A stretch of DNA of 64,000 nt from Oscillospiraceae bacterium (GCA_015067025.1 SVNC01000001.1:1-64000), one strand, 5' to 3'. Positions 1-8,348 are shown, counted from the first letter of the stretch. The notes: generated from the letters alone by a model not told the origin. Made by a program: numbers and translations.

Positions 1-401
1 ATCGAACGGGGCGCCCCGTTATGTCCTGTTGCGGTGCCCGAAATTTTTCGCTCGCTGTTCGCTTCGCAAAATTTCGACCGCTGCCACTCCTTTTTGCTCC
101 CTTCATCCGCCACCGGCGGCGGTCGCAAACGTCCCCACTTCGATACGTCTCCGTATTTGATTGTGTTTGAATTTTGCACGGCTTTTGCAAGGCCGAGTGA
201 GAAATGCTGTCATCCAAAATTCAAGAAAATTGAAGCATTTGCGAGATAACACGAGTTTTCACAAGCCCATAAGTAATGAACTCGTATGACTTTCGAGTCT
301 CTCAATTCATTAAAAACAGGTATTCCGACAGTTTAAGCCTGTCTGCCGGAACACCTCTTTTATTATACACTATCTTTTTCTGTTTGTCAATTGAAAAACG
401 C
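1..401. other. Gene-free left edge of the window
   Basis: No convincing gene lies here. The stretch holds a perfect 16-bp palindrome at 5-20 (AACGGGGCGCCCCGTT), a 9-bp inverted repeat (CGAAATTTT at 39-47, AAAATTTCG at 68-76), and the terminator-like hairpin at 318-360. A 71-codon open frame at 34-249 has no ribosome binding site and is not called. The stretch may be the tail of a repeat element whose other part lies outside the window. Confidence 0.5.
318..360. terminator. Imperfect hairpin terminator
   Basis: AGGTATTCCGACAG (318-331) pairs imperfectly with CTGTCTGCCGGAACACCT (339-356), followed by CTTTTATTATA. It lies just past the 3' end of the minus-strand lipoprotein gene that stops at 402, and could serve that gene or an upstream plus-strand unit outside the window. 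Confidence 0.55.
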
Positions 402-1448
402 TTATGCCGTTTTTTCTCCGACACCGATATTTGTATTTTCGCCTATTGAGATAGAGGGCTCACCCGATAAGTGCCTTTCAATTCTGTAGCTTACGTTTTC
501 CTGCAGATTGCGGTAGAAGAACTGATAATCATAAAGATGGAACACGCCGTCTTCGAATATATCAAGACCTGCAGGATAGTCTTCTGCTGTGACATCTGTT
601 ATCTTTAGCGTGCCTCTTTTGCTGTCAATATAAGCACCTGTAAGGTTGGGGATTTCACTATTGATATTTCCGTCATAATTAGTAAAGCAAGCACCGATAT
701 TTTTCTCTTTATCTGCCTTTTCACTATTTGTTCTCCAGTTGAGCGGATTTATTGCAAGAGCCTTTACACCTTCAGGGACAAGCAGTGAATTTGTTACGTT
801 CTCTGCTTCACAGTTAAAAGAAATGATCACTCCCGTATCCGCTTTATTGGTAGCAAATTTCAGATGAGGGTACTGTGTCAGTTCTTCCTCTGTTATTGCC
901 CAGCCTATAGCGTAGCAGGCTACAAGCTGATCCTGAAGCTTTTCATCTGTGAAGAATTCCTTCATCAGTCTTATACACATATCTGCACCCTGAGAGAAAC
1001 CGGCAAGAACAATTGATCTTCCCTCATTGTAGTTGTCAAGATAATATATGAAAGCGGATCTTATATCTTCGTATGCGTAAAGCAGATATCGATCTCTGTC
1101 TTCTGCTGTAAGAGTATAAGCATTAAGTCCTGCCTGACTGTAGAACGGAGCAAAAAATCTGGCGTTCTCATCATATATACCCTTTTCCATATTAGCAGCG
1201 CCTATAAAGGCTTTCTTTGCTTCTTCATCCGAAAGTGACATATTGAAAGAGTTTTCATCACCTTTATATACTGTAGGGCAGATAAAGAAAACGTCCGCTT
1301 TAGTTTCTTTGTTATCCTTTTCGCAATAAGCCCAGTTGTTTGCGTCAGAATAATTGACGTTACTTTTTGGCATTTCCTGCTGACACCCCGTTATTAAAAG
1401 CGGCAGTGACATAACGAGGGATAAAATTATCGTTGCTATCTTTTTCAT
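402..1448 (-). CDS. Lipoprotein, DUF3089-like alpha/beta hydrolase
   Basis: Secreted, membrane-anchored protein of 348 residues. The N-terminus is Lys-rich, then hydrophobic, and ends in a lipobox (LLITGC), so it should be lipidated by Lgt and held on the outer face of the membrane. The body resembles the DUF3089 alpha/beta-hydrolase family: an early VFFICPT strand, conserved ARFFAPFY, and a nucleophile elbow GFSQG with Ser at about residue 152. The substrate is unknown; esterase activity is family-based inference. The start is taken at 1448, because AAAGGT lies at proper distance from it and too close to the ATG at 1457. A sigma-A-like promoter on the minus strand (1477-1505) gives a short leader. 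The gene is single and divergent from the cyclophilin lipoproteins. Confidence 0.75.
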   Translation of the reverse strand: MKKIATIILSLVMSLPLLITGCQQEMPKSNVNYSDANNWAYCEKDNKETKADVFFICPTVYKGDENSFNMSLSDEEAKKAFIGAANMEKGIYDENARFFAPFYSQAGLNAYTLTAEDRDRYLLYAYEDIRSAFIYYLDNYNEGRSIVLAGFSQGADMCIRLMKEFFTDEKLQDQLVACYAIGWAITEEELTQYPHLKFATNKADTGVIISFNCEAENVTNSLLVPEGVKALAINPLNWRTNSEKADKEKNIGACFTNYDGNINSEIPNLTGAYIDSKRGTLKITDVTAEDYPAGLDIFEDGVFHLYDYQFFYRNLQENVSYRIERHLSGEPSISIGENTNIGVGEKTA

Positions 1449-1476
1449 ATTATTCATACCTTTGTGATTTTTTCTT

Positions 1477-1505
1477 ATTGTACCATAATTTATGGAAGTT
1501 TTCAA
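1477..1505 (-). promoter_or_regulatory. Sigma-A-like promoter of the DUF3089 lipoprotein
   Basis: On the minus strand TTGAAA (1505-1500) and TACAAT (1482-1477) are separated by exactly 17 bases, about 30 bases upstream of the chosen start. Confidence 0.7.
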
Positions 1506-1549
1506 GGAAGAATTTAGCATCAGTTCTTCTTTTCTGAAAAGCCTTTCTC

Positions 1550-1578
1550 TTGACTTTTTACACCCATTGCTGTATAAT
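1550..1578 (+). promoter_or_regulatory. Sigma-A-like promoter of the cyclophilin lipoprotein genes
   Basis: TTGACT (1550-1555), a 17-base spacer and TATAAT (1573-1578) lie about 75 bases before the first cyclophilin-like gene. Confidence 0.75.
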
Positions 1579-1655
1579 TATAATAAGTCGGAGTATAAGC
1601 TCTGATTTATGAAAGAAATAAATAAAAGAAACAGAACATCTGAAAGGAAAAGAAA

Positions 1656-2708
1656 GTGAAAAAGAGAATTTTATCCGTTGCAGCTCTTGCAACTGCGGCA
1701 GTTATGACGTTTTCGGGCTGCTCCTTCTTCCAGCAGCACAGCACCAACGCAATGGGAAGCTATAATTTTGAAGAAATGCACCTGGTTCAGCTTGAAAAAC
1801 CCGCTGAAGGTCAGGATGTGGCAATCATCGAAACAGACTGCGGAACTATTACAGCTGTGCTTTATACGGAATATGCCCCCAAAACCATAGCGAACTTTAA
1901 AAATCGTGTGAATGAAGGCTTTTATGAAGGTAAATCCTTCTTTGCAATCGAAACAGGCATCTATGCTATTACGGGTGCGTCAAACGAAGAGGGAACAGAG
2001 GGCGTTACCGATGACGGAAAGTTTATCGAGAACGAATGCTCCGTTGACTTATGGCCTTTCAAGGGTGCTCTTATGGGTTACAGCAGTAATGCGGGATATT
2101 CCGACAGCCGATTCTTCTTTTCAGGTGCTATTGAAATAACACAGGAAAATATCAACGAATTAAAGGGTTATACTCATGAAGAAACCAGTAAGCAGGTTAT
2201 TCCCGATGAGCTGATAAATGCCTTTACAACTGAGGGTAGCGTTCCCGGATTTGCGGCGTCCTACACAGTGTTCGGTCAGGTTATAAACGGCTTTGATGCA
2301 CTTGACGAAATTCTTTGGACAGCCTCAGATATAAACAGCAAGAAGCCTGAAAAGGATATAAAGATAAAGAAGATCACTCTTGATACTTATTCTGAGGGTA
2401 AATTCACACTTGAAGAACCTACAGCGGATAAGTATCTTACCAAGGAAGAAATAGATAAGCTTGAACAGCAGCTTAATTCAAGTACCTCTTCAGGCACTTC
2501 TGTAAAGCTTGAAGATTATAAGGACCAGAAGCAGGAAGACGTAAAGAAAAAGCTTGACGAGCTTGGCATAAAAACGGAAGTTTACAAGATCCACGATGAT
2601 AATGTTGCAACAGACTGCGTTATAAGAACAGAGCCTGCGGCAGGAACTGAGGTTCAGAAAAATTCTACCATCAAGCTTTACGTAAGTATGGGTAAGAAGG
2701 AACAGTAA
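1656..2708 (+). CDS. Degenerate cyclophilin-type lipoprotein with C-terminal PASTA domain
   Basis: 350-residue exported lipoprotein: signal sequence with lipobox ending at Cys22 (TFSGC), cyclophilin-type PPIase domain at about 55-245, and a PASTA-like domain at about 280-347. PASTA domains usually bind peptidoglycan or muropeptides, so the protein probably acts at the wall-membrane interface. The segment aligned with the active site reads KSFFAIE where cyclophilins, including the next gene, have TIHRVI. The catalytic Arg is therefore absent, and isomerase activity is doubtful although the fold is recognisable. Start is GTG, supported by GAAAGG just upstream. The next gene, another cyclophilin, follows after 30 bases and is probably co-transcribed. 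Confidence 0.8.
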   Translation: MKKRILSVAALATAAVMTFSGCSFFQQHSTNAMGSYNFEEMHLVQLEKPAEGQDVAIIETDCGTITAVLYTEYAPKTIANFKNRVNEGFYEGKSFFAIETGIYAITGASNEEGTEGVTDDGKFIENECSVDLWPFKGALMGYSSNAGYSDSRFFFSGAIEITQENINELKGYTHEETSKQVIPDELINAFTTEGSVPGFAASYTVFGQVINGFDALDEILWTASDINSKKPEKDIKIKKITLDTYSEGKFTLEEPTADKYLTKEEIDKLEQQLNSSTSSGTSVKLEDYKDQKQEDVKKKLDELGIKTEVYKIHDDNVATDCVIRTEPAAGTEVQKNSTIKLYVSMGKKEQ

Positions 2709-2738
2709 GCAGGGTTTCAGGAAAGGAACTGATGACAG

Positions 2739-3719
2739 ATGAAGGTTAGATCTGTAATTACAAAAGCGGCGGCATTGCTTATGACTGCTGTAATAGCTGT
2801 AGGAGCGTGTGGCTGTCAGGGAAAAGTACCGGAAGACAACACCTCTGAAATTTCAGTAAATCCGGGTGATATTTTAGCTGAAATGACTATTCAGATAGGT
2901 GAAGAAACGGGTAAGATACGCTTTAAGCTGTTTCCTGACGTAGCACCTAAGGGTGTGGATAATTTCGTTAAGCTCGCCGAAAACGGCTATTATGACGGAA
3001 AGACCATTCACCGTGTAATTGAAGATTTTATGATTCAGGGCGGCTCTTTAAGAGGTGATGGAGCAGGCGGTACTACTGCCAATAAGGTGGACGTCCCCCG
3101 TGAGACAAACGACCGTATGAGAGCTTATTACGGTGCGTTAGGCTATGCTGAAAGCAGTATGGGTATAAACAGTCAGTTCTTTATCGTTAATAACAACAAC
3201 CCCTTTGATATAGCAAAGACTGCAGAAAATATAAAGTCCGATCTCGAAGAATATGCAGATCGCCTTACCGAAGAGGATAAGAAGTATTATGAAGAATATC
3301 TTGCGTCTCTTAACGCAGTAAGCGACGACGTAAAGCAGAAGTATCTGACTAAAGGCGGCTCTTTTGCCATTGACGGAAATTACACGATTTTCGGTCAGTG
3401 TATAGAAGGCTTTGAATTTATTGACAAGATATCTGAGGTGGAAGTATCCTCGGGTAATGAGCTTGATGATAAGCAGGGGATCGACTCCAAACCTACAGTA
3501 TCTATTACAATAAAGAAGATAGCTATTGCACGTATTCCTTATATTGATGAAACAACTACTACAACGAAGAAAAAGCCGTCCCGTCCCACTCAGTCGGTAA
3601 CTACCACAACTTCACAGGCAGAGAACGATCCTGTCAGCGAAACTGAAAGTGAAGAAGAAAGTGTTCCCGAATCATTACCCGAATCGGAGCAGTCAGATAC
3701 ATCCGACACAGCAGAATAA
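2739..3719 (+). CDS. Cyclophilin-type peptidyl-prolyl isomerase lipoprotein
   Basis: 326-residue exported PPIase, expected to speed folding of secreted proteins outside the membrane. The signal peptide ends at a lipobox (VGACGC, Cys24 or Cys26). The cyclophilin domain spans about 45-265 and keeps the active-site pattern TIHRVIEDFMIQGG with Arg92, and SQFFIV further on, unlike its upstream neighbour. An insertion of about 50 charged residues separates two halves of the core. The C-terminal 60 residues are Thr/Ser/Glu-rich low complexity, probably a wall-spanning or glycosylated tail. The ribosome binding site is GGAAAGGAACTG-like, close to ATG. Confidence 0.87.
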   Translation: MKVRSVITKAAALLMTAVIAVGACGCQGKVPEDNTSEISVNPGDILAEMTIQIGEETGKIRFKLFPDVAPKGVDNFVKLAENGYYDGKTIHRVIEDFMIQGGSLRGDGAGGTTANKVDVPRETNDRMRAYYGALGYAESSMGINSQFFIVNNNNPFDIAKTAENIKSDLEEYADRLTEEDKKYYEEYLASLNAVSDDVKQKYLTKGGSFAIDGNYTIFGQCIEGFEFIDKISEVEVSSGNELDDKQGIDSKPTVSITIKKIAIARIPYIDETTTTTKKKPSRPTQSVTTTTSQAENDPVSETESEEESVPESLPESEQSDTSDTAE

Positions 3720-3784
3720 ATATGTAATTGCCTTTATGATAGCAATGGCGGTTTTCATATAGTAAAATGCAACGAGGCAATATT

Positions 3785-4510
3785 ATGATAAAGAAAACAC
3801 GTAACAAAACATTAGCTTCCATAGTAACAGCAGTATATATCCTTGCGACAATGACTGCTTGTAGCAGTAGCTCAAATAGCGGTGATTTATCCTCCGATAC
3901 CATCACTACAACTACAACTGTAACGCAGGTGCAGACCCCTGCACCTGAAACGACTACTACAGCAACTACAACAACTGTTGCCGAAGTTATTACAACTACA
4001 GAAAAGCAGACTGAAAGCACTACTGAGACATCAGAAACACCTGCACCCGAAACAACTACACCTGTGCCTGAAACCACTACAACGGTTCAGACTACAACTA
4101 CTAAGCCTGAAACCACAACTACGGCACAGACAACTACGTCAAAGCCACAGACTGAAGTTCCTGCACCTGAAGAAGTTGTTGAAAAGCTCAACAAAAAAAT
4201 GTACGCGATAGGTGCTGTATGCAGTTATGAGAAAAATACCATTCGCTTTTCTGATCCTGTCAATAAGTATCATATGAATGATGAAGTGGTGGTAGTAGAG
4301 AAGGTAGAAGGTATGTATAACGGAAAAGGCTGTGACGAAGGATATTTTTATAAGCTTGACGATGGTTATTACGTGCCGGCCGGAATGTTTACGGACAATA
4401 AAAACTGGCAGGCAGAAACGACCTTTCAGACTTATGACTGGAATCCCGACAACCCTGCAATACCAGATCTTCCACCTTCGGATCAGTTTGTAGGAGATCT
4501 GTTTGATTAA
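3785..4510 (+). CDS. Thr/Pro-rich lipoprotein of unknown function
   Basis: 241 residues. A short signal peptide ends in a lipobox (TMTAC), followed by a Ser patch and about 90 residues of low complexity with TTTT, PAPET and KPET units, then a compact C-terminal domain of about 110 residues (from VVEKLNKKMY onward) rich in Tyr, Asp and Val. The low-complexity part looks like a wall-spanning stalk presenting the C-terminal domain, whose family I do not recognise. ATG at 3785 is chosen because GAGG lies 7 bases before it; the ATG at 3767 has no such site. It follows two cyclophilin lipoproteins and ends at a strong terminator, so it may share their transcript. Confidence 0.7.
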   Translation: MIKKTRNKTLASIVTAVYILATMTACSSSSNSGDLSSDTITTTTTVTQVQTPAPETTTTATTTTVAEVITTTEKQTESTTETSETPAPETTTPVPETTTTVQTTTTKPETTTTAQTTTSKPQTEVPAPEEVVEKLNKKMYAIGAVCSYEKNTIRFSDPVNKYHMNDEVVVVEKVEGMYNGKGCDEGYFYKLDDGYYVPAGMFTDNKNWQAETTFQTYDWNPDNPAIPDLPPSDQFVGDLFD

Positions 4511-4517
4511 TGCATAT

Positions 4518-4550
4518 GAGAGTCTTGAATAAATCAAGGCTCTTTTTCTT
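4518..4550 (+). terminator. Rho-independent terminator
   Basis: GAGAGTCTTGA pairs with TCAAGGCTC around an ATAAA loop and is followed by TTTTTCTT, directly after the Thr-rich lipoprotein gene. Confidence 0.8.
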
Positions 4551-4577
4551 ATCTGTTATAAATCAATATTTACCCAT

Positions 4578-4607
4578 TCATAAATCCCCCTGCTCACGCA
4601 TATAAAT
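4578..4607 (+). promoter_or_regulatory. Possible sigma-E-type sporulation promoter before spoIIID
   Basis: TTCATAAAT (from 4578) and CATATAAAT (4599-4607) resemble the mother-cell sigma-E consensus (ATA-type -35 and CATAnnnT-type -10) with roughly 14 bases between. No good sigma-A promoter is seen here. In Bacillus subtilis spoIIID is a sigma-E gene, so the match is expected, but consensus E-type sites are short. Confidence 0.4.
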
Positions 4608-4645
4608 GAGCAACGGATTAACTTCCGCAAGAAAGGGGCGATTTT

Positions 4646-4909
4646 GTGAAAGCCAGAGATATTTTATCGGACTCAAAACAGGAAAGATGTATCATATTAG
4701 CAGAATATATAGTAGAAAACAATGCAACGGTAAGAAGTGCCGCAAAGGTTTTCGGAATAAGTAAAAGCACAGTGCATCAGGACGTGACCTCCCGACTTGA
4801 AAAACTGAATCCCGAGTTACATAAAAAGGTGAGGGAAGTGCTGGAGAAAAATAAAGAGGAACGGCATATCAGAGGCGGTCTTGCCACAAAGCTGAAATAC
4901 AGCAGATAA
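4646..4909 (+). CDS. spoIIID: Sporulation transcription factor SpoIIID
   Basis: 87-residue DNA-binding protein closely resembling SpoIIID, the mother-cell regulator that switches the sporulation programme between sigma-E and sigma-K. Family hallmarks are visible: YIVE in the first helix, a helix-turn-helix at about 28-48 with GISKSTVHQDV, and the C-terminal basic RHIRGGLATKLKYSR, nearly the SpoIIID ending. Length matches the family (about 90). Start is GTG, preceded by GAAAGGGG at good spacing. The gene is monocistronic, bounded by terminators on both sides. It is the clearest sign in the window that the host makes endospores. Confidence 0.93.
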   Translation: MKARDILSDSKQERCIILAEYIVENNATVRSAAKVFGISKSTVHQDVTSRLEKLNPELHKKVREVLEKNKEERHIRGGLATKLKYSR

Positions 4910-4914
4910 TACGT

Positions 4915-4944
4915 AAAAAGACGGAGGGTTGCTCCGTCTTTTTT
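4915..4944 (+). terminator. Rho-independent terminator of spoIIID
   Basis: AAAAAGACGGAG and CTCCGTCTTTTTT form a hairpin with a GGTTG loop and a T-run, just after the spoIIID stop. Confidence 0.85.
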
Positions 4945-4949
4945 ACTGT

Positions 4950-5222
4950 GATAAATTGTTGTTTGGCGGCGAGCCGCCGCTCCCAATTCCGCCTTTACAA
5001 GCCATTGCAATTGGCAAAACATTATGAACGGCGGTGTTACAATGTTGTTGTAATTTTTTTCAAATAACCCACAAGCTTTGATATGCAAGGGGTTTGGGGC
5101 GGTAGCCCCAAAGGGTCACAAGGGGCGGTAGCCCCTCATTTATCCCCCTTCCCTAAGGGGGAAGGGGGTAAGGGGGTTGGGGGCTACAATGCCTACGGCA
5201 ACCCTATAAACAACAATTTATC
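4950..5222. repeat. MITE-like repeat element, copy 1 (273 bp)
   Basis: Bounded by perfect 15-bp terminal inverted repeats, GATAAATTGTTGTTT at 4950-4964 and AAACAACAATTTATC at 5208-5222. The interior has no gene. It holds GC-rich palindromic modules: GGCGGCGAGCCGCC just inside the left end, GGGGCGGTAGCCCC twice, and CCCCCTTCCC/GGGAAGGGGG arms. Related elements lie at 20101-20747 and 48404-48842. Confidence 0.8.
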
Positions 5223-5274
5223 TTTCACATACTATAGGAAGATTTAGCCCGCTATGATATCATACTATTTGAAT

Positions 5275-5399
5275 GAGATCGTGCTACGCACGATGAAATC
5301 TTCAACCTTCGGTTTCAGATGAAATTAAATCCGCCGATTATCCCGACAAAGTCGGATTTCATTACGAAGTGATTTATTCCGCCTAAGTCGGATTTAGTT
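5275..5399. repeat. Short-hairpin array with GATGAAAT/ATTTCAT linkers
   Basis: A string of tiny hairpins with 3-4 base loops: GATCGTGC-TAC-GCACGAT, AACC-TTC-GGTT and CCGAC-AAA-GTCGG, plus an odd CCGCC-TAA-GTCGG, joined by GATGAAAT or ATTTCAT. The block GATGAAATTAAATCC here recurs as its reverse complement in the array at 24436-24635. No gene is present. Confidence 0.7.
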
Positions 5400-5400
5400 A

Positions 5401-5433
5401 AAAAAGCCTTTGTCATCTGACAAAGGCTTTCTT
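5401..5433 (-). terminator. Terminator of tRNA-Arg(CCT)
   Basis: AAAGCCTTTGTC and GACAAAGGCTTT pair around ATCT. Read on the minus strand the hairpin ends in TTTTTT, just beyond the 3' end of the tRNA gene. Confidence 0.8.
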
Positions 5434-5435
5434 CC

Positions 5436-5510
5436 TGGCACCCCCTGCGGGAATCGAACCCACATCTAACCCTTAGGAGGGGTTTATTCTATCCATTGAA
5501 CTAAGGAGGC
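5436..5510 (-). tRNA. tRNA-Arg(CCT)
   Basis: 75 bases including encoded CCA. On the minus strand the acceptor arms GCCTCCT and AGGGGGT pair with G-T wobbles. The anticodon stem AACCC/GGGTT encloses the loop CTCCTAA with anticodon CCT. The T-arm GTGGGTTCGATTCCCGC is canonical. Confidence 0.93.
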
Positions 5511-5752
5511 GTATCTATTTGATTTTCTTTTTGCGTACCTATGTATTATACACTATCCTGAGTTTTATTTCAAGCGTTTTAAAATGATTTGTAGCATAAT
5601 TTTGCGGAAAACGTCGGTTTATTATATAAAATCCCTTAAAAAAAAGAAAAAGTGAACAATTATTTGGATTAAATTGATATGGACAAAAGACGGTTTTGGT
5701 ACTAAAATAAAAAGGCTTAAGAAAATGTATTAAGAATATCGGAGAAAAGAAA

Positions 5753-7384
5753 ATGGTTAAAAGATATGTAAAAAGACTTGGCTCAGAATTTAAGGGCTAT
5801 AGCGGTGCAAAATTCGGAAAGGATCTGCTTGCAGGCGTTACTGTAGCGGCGGTAGCTCTTCCTTTAGCTCTTGCTTTTGGTGTATCCAGCGGTGCAACTG
5901 CAGCAGCAGGACTTATAACTGCGATTCTTGCAGGTGTTATTATAGGCTTCTTTTCGGGTGCGTCCTATCAGATATCAGGGCCTACAGGTGCAATGGCGGC
6001 TATTTTATGCTCACTTGTTGCTACCTATCATATGCAGGGCGTGTTTATTGCTTGCTTCTTATCAGGCGTGATATTGCTTATCTGCGGTATATTCAAGCTT
6101 GGCGGACTTGTATCCTTTATTCCTACTCCCGTAATTACAGGCTTTACGTCAGGTATTGCAATCATTATCGCTTTCGGTCAGATAAATAACCTCACGGGAC
6201 TTACCTGCACAGGCGAAACAACGATAGATAAGATAGTAAGCTACTTTAATACACCTCAGACACTTAATATCGAGGCTATTATAATCGGCGTCAGCGTTAT
6301 AATCTTTATGCTGATATATCCCAAAAAGCTGAATGCGATAGTTCCCTCATCCTTAGCGGCTATCATTATTGCGACAGCACTGAACTTCATCTTCAACTTT
6401 AACGTGGGAGTTGTAGGCGCTATTCCTCAGACCCTTTTACCCGAGGAAAGACTTGACTTTACTGCCCTCGATTTTGACACTATAAAGAACCTTATCGTTC
6501 CTGCTATCAGTATTGCAGCGTTAGGTCTTATAGAGAGCCTTTTATGCGGTGCTTCTGCAGGCAGAATGAAGAACGAAAAGCTCGACAGCGATATAGAACT
6601 TGTGGCTCAGGGACTTGGCAATATGATAATCCCCATCTTTGGCGGTATTCCTGCAACGGCGGCTATTGCCCGTACCTCTGTTGCTATAAAGGCAGGGGGT
6701 CAGACAAGACTTACAAGCGTTGTACATTCTGTAGTTCTCGTTGCTTCTATGTTCCTGCTTGGCGGTGTAATGTCAAAAATTCCTTTAGCGGCTCTTGCAG
6801 GTGTGCTTATCGTTACCGCCTGGAGAATGAACGAATTCCACGTTATAAAGGATATCTTCGGCAGAAAGATAAAGACCGCAATGTTCCAGTACCTTATAAC
6901 AATGGTTGCAACCGTTATTTTCGACCTCACCATTGCTATTTTAGTAGGCGTTTTATTCTCTGTTATTATGTTCGTGCTCAAGGTTTCCGATATGCAGGTG
7001 AATATAGCGGGCGTTGACGCTTCAAAGGTCGGTATTGAGGATAACGAATGTTTTAAAAACACAAAGGTCGTTTACATAACAGGCCCTCTTTACTTTGGCA
7101 CGTCAAATAAGCTTTCTGAAAAGCTTGCATTTCTTGATGACGGAAAATCCGAAAACGTAATTTTCTCAATGCGTGGTGTACCTGTAGCGGATATTTCAGG
7201 CGTTCAGGCACTTATGGAATTGTGTGAGAGTCTTACAAAGCAGGGCGATGAAATTTATTTCTCCTGCGTACAGCCCCAGGTCGATGAAATGTTTACCCGT
7301 TGCGGACTTGTAGAAAAGTACGGCAAGGAAAGATTTTTCTGGAGTACTGATAAAGCACTTATAAAGCTTGCAGAAAACAATTAA
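5753..7384 (+). CDS. SulP-family anion transporter with STAS domain
   Basis: 543-residue inner-membrane protein of the SLC26/SulP family, which moves sulfate, bicarbonate or other anions by proton symport or exchange. Residues 20-415 form repeated Gly/Ala-rich membrane helices, with the early family pattern DLLAGVTVAAVALPLALAFG and SGPTGAMAAILCSL. Residues about 435-540 form a cytosolic STAS domain of the anti-sigma-antagonist fold. Length is typical. GGAGAAAAGAAA precedes ATG. Substrate cannot be read from sequence; there is no neighbouring carbonic anhydrase or sulfate-assimilation gene. It sits alone, before a terminator-like stem at 7397-7448. Confidence 0.9.
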   Translation: MVKRYVKRLGSEFKGYSGAKFGKDLLAGVTVAAVALPLALAFGVSSGATAAAGLITAILAGVIIGFFSGASYQISGPTGAMAAILCSLVATYHMQGVFIACFLSGVILLICGIFKLGGLVSFIPTPVITGFTSGIAIIIAFGQINNLTGLTCTGETTIDKIVSYFNTPQTLNIEAIIIGVSVIIFMLIYPKKLNAIVPSSLAAIIIATALNFIFNFNVGVVGAIPQTLLPEERLDFTALDFDTIKNLIVPAISIAALGLIESLLCGASAGRMKNEKLDSDIELVAQGLGNMIIPIFGGIPATAAIARTSVAIKAGGQTRLTSVVHSVVLVASMFLLGGVMSKIPLAALAGVLIVTAWRMNEFHVIKDIFGRKIKTAMFQYLITMVATVIFDLTIAILVGVLFSVIMFVLKVSDMQVNIAGVDASKVGIEDNECFKNTKVVYITGPLYFGTSNKLSEKLAFLDDGKSENVIFSMRGVPVADISGVQALMELCESLTKQGDEIYFSCVQPQVDEMFTRCGLVEKYGKERFFWSTDKALIKLAENN

Positions 7385-7396
7385 ATCTGTTATACT

Positions 7397-7448
7397 AATA
7401 TCAGTCGTCGTTTTCCGACAAAAAGGAATTGCGGCTGATATTTTCTTT
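7397..7448 (+). terminator. Long-stem terminator-like structure
   Basis: AATATCAGTCG (7397-7407) pairs with CGGCTGATATT (7432-7442) with one wobble, enclosing a smaller stem, and is followed by TTCTTT. It lies in the gap between the SulP and EamA genes, very close to the next ribosome binding site, so it could also influence that gene. Confidence 0.5.
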
Positions 7449-7459
7449 GAGGTGGTTAT

Positions 7460-8302
7460 ATGTTCAGCATATTATTTGCATTGCTTACCGCTTTACTGCT
7501 TTCCTGTGGTGCGGTATTCTATAAGCTTTCCGTAAAAGACAGCGAGCCTTATTCCGTTACGTCGATAAAGACGGTTGCTGTTATCGCGGTTACTCTTCTT
7601 TATGCGTCCTTTACAGGCGCTTACGTAGATATAACCTCAGTGGGCGGACTTAACCTTTTCTACCTGATAATATCAGGCGTAGCACTGGGCGGAGCGTGGC
7701 TCTTCCATTCCTATGCCCTGAAAGGTTCAGAGCTTGTAAGGGTTCAGCCGATAATCAGCTTTCAACCTATAATGATGATGCTGATGTCGATGATGTTCCT
7801 TTATGAAAGCTACAGCATACTTACCATAGTAGCGGTTTCTCTTGCCGGTGCAGGTACTGTGCTTATGAGCTGGAAAAAGGGTAATAAGAGATGGATGCTT
7901 TTTGCGTGGCTTTCGGTTGTAGTGGGAGCAGTCTCACTATTCCTTGCAAGAACGGGAGCGTATAGCGTAAACTACACTTTAGGTGTTATGACAGAAGCGG
8001 TAGTTATATTCGTAATGCTCTGGATAACTGCTTTGGCAAAGGGAAAGAAAAACATATTTGCGGGTGTTACCGTAAAGGGAGCGTTCTTTATGATCCTTGC
8101 CGTGCTTGCGATGACTTTAGCGGCATTCTCGGTTCAGTATGTCGGAACGATAGAAGGCGTATCCCTCGATAAATACATAAAGCTTGTTACACTTTTACTG
8201 ACCGTAGCAGGAGGTGCGGTTTTCTTAAAGGAAAAACCCTCCTCGGTAAACGTTGCAGGAATAATGCTTGTTGTAGCAGGTGTAGTAGTAAGTATATTCT
8301 GA
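7460..8302 (+). CDS. EamA/DMT-family transporter
   Basis: 280-residue integral membrane protein of the drug/metabolite transporter superfamily, with about ten hydrophobic helices arranged as two EamA-like halves (about 3-137 and 145-280). The first half ends with the usual LAGAGTVLMSW and the second with VAGIMLVVAGVVVSIF. Members export metabolites or take up small solutes; the substrate is unknown. GAGGTGG lies properly before ATG. The gene is followed at once by a terminator shared with the convergent FliB-like gene. Co-transcription with SulP is possible but a stem structure intervenes. Confidence 0.85.
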   Translation: MFSILFALLTALLLSCGAVFYKLSVKDSEPYSVTSIKTVAVIAVTLLYASFTGAYVDITSVGGLNLFYLIISGVALGGAWLFHSYALKGSELVRVQPIISFQPIMMMLMSMMFLYESYSILTIVAVSLAGAGTVLMSWKKGNKRWMLFAWLSVVVGAVSLFLARTGAYSVNYTLGVMTEAVVIFVMLWITALAKGKKNIFAGVTVKGAFFMILAVLAMTLAAFSVQYVGTIEGVSLDKYIKLVTLLLTVAGGAVFLKEKPSSVNVAGIMLVVAGVVVSIF

Positions 8303-8303
8303 T

Positions 8304-8345
8304 AAAAAAGCCGTATCTGATGCATTTTCAGATACGGCGTTTGTT
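8304..8345. terminator. Bidirectional terminator between convergent genes
   Basis: AAAAAGCCGTATCTGA and TCAGATACGGCGTTTG pair around a TGCATTT loop, with a T-rich tail on each strand. It ends both the EamA gene and the minus-strand FliB-like gene. Confidence 0.8.
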
Positions 8346-8348
8346 ATT

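Noticed and set aside
34-249. 71-codon open frame near the left edge
   Set aside because: No ribosome binding site, composition unlike the neighbours, and it runs across an inverted repeat; more likely part of a repeat than a gene.
3634-4077. Minus-strand frame rich in Val/Ser opposite the Thr-rich lipoprotein
   Set aside because: It is the mirror of ACT-rich low-complexity codons; no translation signal.
7385-7459. Riboswitch between SulP and EamA
   Set aside because: Only one long stem with a T-run is seen, and the gap is too short for a known aptamer.
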